From the NCBI GenBank assembly GCA_019802505.1, contig JAFMOC010000093.1:474501-538500 (forward strand): 64,000 nucleotides of DNA. Direction: 5' to 3'. A program made the translations under genes and the position numbers. This stretch comes from Corydoras sp. C115. Lineage: Eukaryota; Chordata; Actinopteri; Siluriformes; Callichthyidae. The notes beneath the pieces were generated by a model, which ran no database searches, had not been told where the DNA came from, and worked only from the letters and a program-made list of their open reading frames with translations. Position 1 is the stretch's first letter, and every line of letters starts with the position of its first letter. Shown here piece by piece: positions 63,273 through 64,000 of this stretch.

Positions 63273-63661
63273 CAATATTGTTTTAGAATACAAAGATCAT
63301 AACTGGTTAGTTAAGGCTCTAGAATAAAATGTGTCTGCTATTAAGTAACAGTAGTACGTCATCTCTGACACTTTATAGAAATGCTTGCTGTATTCTATAA
63401 ATGTATAAACTATATGAAGAAAAATACTGGGCTATTAATTATAAAAATATGGTGAAGGTGTTTGTTATGAAATGACTCACTAATGCTCCTGGAGGACCAC
63501 GTTTCCCATCATGCCCGACATCTCCCTAAAAAAACAACCCATTCATGATTATTCTAACACATAATCCAAATATGTGTGTATTGAAGCAGCTTGGCTTATT
63601 AGCTCACCTCAGATCCAGGTGGTCCAGGAATCCCCTCGGTTCCTCTGCTCCCCATCGGGCC
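41823..63661 (-). CDS. Fibrillar procollagen alpha chain, clade B (V/XI)-like but divergent; N-terminal part beyond right edge
   Basis: Extracellular matrix chain. 46 in-frame, phase-0 Gly-X-Y exons, N to C: 63608-63661, 63481-63525, 63167-63220, 63044-63088, 62908-62961, 62135-62179, 61975-62028, 61365-61409, 61218-61271, 61036-61143, 60056-60109, 59819-59872, 58834-58878, 58676-58729, 57441-57485, 56624-56677, 56113-56166, 55965-56018, 55789-55842, 55262-55315, 55113-55157, 54984-55028, 54216-54323, 54068-54121, 53438-53491, 52828-52881, 52590-52697, 52458-52511, 52269-52376, 52132-52185, 51481-51534, 51341-51394, 50179-50232, 49991-50098, 49855-49908, 49697-49750, 47718-47771, 47563-47616, 47327-47380, 47186-47239, 47058-47111, 46917-46970, 45758-45811, 45623-45676, 45435-45452, 45080-45133; then 44930-44992 and COLFI exons. 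About 890 of the usual 1014 helix residues are present. Exon sizes of 54, 45 and 108 nt are diagnostic of fibrillar collagens. Clade B is suggested by LCHPEYTDG, YIDPNQG and VVQMRFLRL. The exact paralogue is not recognised. Confidence 0.9.
42035..42456. mobile_element. MITE copy in collagen last intron
   Basis: Shares CCTATCCCAGCA, ACAATCCACCACCCAAATGA and GATGGACTACAGTCTGGAAT segments with 30022-30366, and ends CAAACTTTTTACTGGTTCTGT; the left terminus is lost. Confidence 0.65.
42501..42835 (-). mobile_element. V-SINE in collagen last intron
   Basis: Full length, flanked by TGCTACAAAGACTA repeats. Confidence 0.92.
43864..44160 (-). mobile_element. 5'-truncated V-SINE in collagen intron
   Basis: Stops at the B box (GATTCGAACTGGG); flanks AACAAATTAATAT and AACAAATGAATAT. 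Confidence 0.88.
44930..44992 (-). CDS. Collagen helix end/C-telopeptide exon with GC splice donor
   Basis: Encodes GPPGPPGPPG, then LSLNLTMAQLK. The exon ends AAG|GCAAGT on the minus strand: a GC-AG intron donor in the exact context known for functional GC donors, while its neighbours use GT. The next exon (44450-44615) continues in frame with ELMYQ. Confidence 0.85.
46376..46724 (+). mobile_element. V-SINE in collagen intron
   Basis: Full length; CATTTGCCCATA on both sides. Confidence 0.92.
48979..49340. mobile_element. MITE copy in collagen intron
   Basis: GTACAGGACCAATTTAAAGT start and the GATGGACTACAGTCTGGAAT internal arm; degenerate ends. Confidence 0.6.
49811..49843 (+). repeat. (GT)n microsatellite
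   Basis: About 33 bp, ending 12 bp from collagen exon 49855-49908, at its splice-donor side. Confidence 0.9.
51026..51196 (+). mobile_element. Second tRNA-headed SINE family, copy 4
   Basis: GGTAGCTCAGTGGTTAGGGC head, GGTTCAAATCCC B box and AAGTCGCTTTGGATAAAAGC tail. Confidence 0.78.
51689..52028 (+). mobile_element. V-SINE in collagen intron
   Basis: Full length; GGGTGTTTAA repeats on both sides; short deletion in the core after CTCCATGTG. Confidence 0.9.
53001..53352 (-). mobile_element. V-SINE in collagen intron
   Basis: Full length with TAGTATTTC repeats on both sides. Confidence 0.9.
54399..54800. mobile_element. MITE copy in collagen intron
   Basis: TACTAGTCAATAGTTTGGAC start and both hairpin arms (GATGGACTTTGGAGTTCTAC, GATGGACTACAGTCTGGAAT). 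Confidence 0.65.
55385..55745. mobile_element. Old MITE-like repeat
   Basis: Shares the CAGTGCTGCTG-type and TGATCCAGACACTAACACAC segments with the 27945 element; contains a short tandem GGTGTTATTAGGGTGGTAGG. Confidence 0.5.
56248..56570 (-). mobile_element. V-SINE in collagen intron
   Basis: Full length apart from a deletion at the TTTTTGGACTG segment; GTCCCTAAT repeats flank it. Confidence 0.9.
56744..56840. mobile_element. MITE fragment
   Basis: AGTATAAGTCATAAGTTTGG, then CCATGTTCTCAGTTCCACTT and GATGGACTT; ends abruptly. Confidence 0.5.
57819..58170 (-). mobile_element. V-SINE in collagen intron
   Basis: Full length with an altered head (GCGGCTTAGTGG on minus). Confidence 0.9.
59015..59385 (+). 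mobile_element. V-SINE in collagen intron
   Basis: Full length with a long ATGAATGA tail; AATTTGA repeats flank it. A further weak core piece lies at 59545-59720. Confidence 0.9.
60357..60710 (+). mobile_element. V-SINE in collagen intron
   Basis: Full length, flanked by TATTATGTGCAG repeats. Confidence 0.93.
61478..61748. mobile_element. MITE copy in collagen intron
   Basis: Hairpin arm GATGGACTTTGTAGTTCTAC, then CCTATCCCAGCAG, and the intact terminus CAAACTTTTGACTGGTACTG; the left end is truncated. Confidence 0.65.
62222..62576 (-). mobile_element. V-SINE in collagen intron
   Basis: Full length; TACTTAAGCATTT repeats on both sides. Confidence 0.93.
62703..62845 (+). mobile_element. V-SINE core fragment
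   Basis: TGTCTGCGTGGGTTTCCTCC through a (GT)n and TTCTCCCCTGAATGGGCAT; no head or tail. Confidence 0.65.
63231..63271. repeat. (AC)n microsatellite
   Basis: About 45 bp starting next to the acceptor of collagen exon 63167-63220, so the transcript has (GU)n in the 3' splice region. Confidence 0.92.
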
Positions 63662-63712
63662 CTGGTTAAAGTGACATGTAAAATTTTATTAATAATAATA
63701 ATAATCAAGGAG

Positions 63713-64000
63713 GGCGGCATGGCGGCATGGCATTCCCGGTTCGAATCCCTATCTGGGTGGAGTTTCCATGTTCTCCCTGTGTCCGTGTGGGTTTCCTCCG
63801 GGTTCTCCGGTTTCCTCCCACAGTCCGAAAAACATGGATCAAGTCAATTGAGTTCTCCAAATTGCCCCATATAGAGTGTGTTTGTGAGAGTGAGTGTGTG
63901 CCCAGCGATGGATTGGCGCCCTGTCCTGGGTCTATCTGCCCAGCGCCCGAGACGTTCTCCACTGGATGGGCATGGGGAACCCCCCCGCTAACCTGATATA
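63713..64000 (+). mobile_element. V-SINE with deleted A box, cut by window end
   Basis: Head reads GGCGGCATGGCGGCATGGCATT, then goes straight to CCCGGTTCGAATCCC, so the A box is deleted; the rest is typical up to the edge. Confidence 0.88.

Noticed and set aside
2528..63996. More than 20 similar reading frames with motifs such as FPPGSPVSSHSPKTWIKS or GLWEETGEPGGNP
   Set aside because: All lie inside V-SINE copies, on both strands; they are translations of the SINE core, not genes.

Overview
This window is teleost nuclear DNA. The evidence is spliced vertebrate genes with GT-AG introns, a conserved vertebrate gene order, and about 35 copies of a roughly 340 bp tRNA-headed SINE of the DANA/Mermaid (V-SINE) type. 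The SINE type hints at an otophysan fish, such as a catfish, characin or cyprinoid relative, but the species cannot be fixed by eye. No bacterial operons, CRISPR arrays or true tRNA/rRNA genes were seen.

Layout. (1) 36-9.5 kb, minus: a p67phox/NOXA1-type NADPH oxidase activator with TPR repeats, activation domain, degenerate central SH3 and PB1. Its C-terminal SH3 lies off the left edge. (2) 9.5-11.34 kb: head-to-head interval holding a SINE whose internal GT/GAGT tract has grown to about 700 bp, then a compact dpp7 promoter with three TFEB/CLEAR-like E-boxes. (3) 11.34-20.9 kb, plus: complete dpp7 (lysosomal dipeptidyl peptidase 2), 13 coding exons. (4) 20.9-26.2 kb: tail-to-tail interval with old repeats. 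(5) 26.26-34.83 kb, minus: complete man1b1 (ER alpha-1,2-mannosidase I), 13 coding exons, with a probable CpG-rich promoter and non-coding first exon near 39.35-39.65 kb. (6) 39.7-41.8 kb: cluster of three full SINEs. (7) 41.8-64 kb, minus: the 3' half or more of a fibrillar procollagen gene (46 pure Gly-X-Y exons, one helix/telopeptide exon and five COLFI exons), running off the right edge.

The convergent dpp7/man1b1 pair is as I recall it for human 9q34.3, and NOXA1 and COL5A1 are also 9q34 genes, so the block looks like ancestral synteny. The genes are not an operon: the products are an oxidase regulator (cytosol), a lysosomal peptidase, an ER glycoprotein quality-control enzyme and an extracellular matrix chain.

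Most noteworthy: a divergent fibrillar collagen chain lacking one interchain-disulfide cysteine and carrying two glycine substitutions in its helix; a chimeric SINE in dpp7 intron 12 that appears to have carried off flanking DNA from dpp7 intron 1 and re-inserted with a 13 bp target-site duplication; repeated SINE insertion into one target site upstream of man1b1; and a CLEAR-like promoter on dpp7. Exon boundaries were derived by hand from splice sites and reading-frame phase, and phases agree throughout all four genes.
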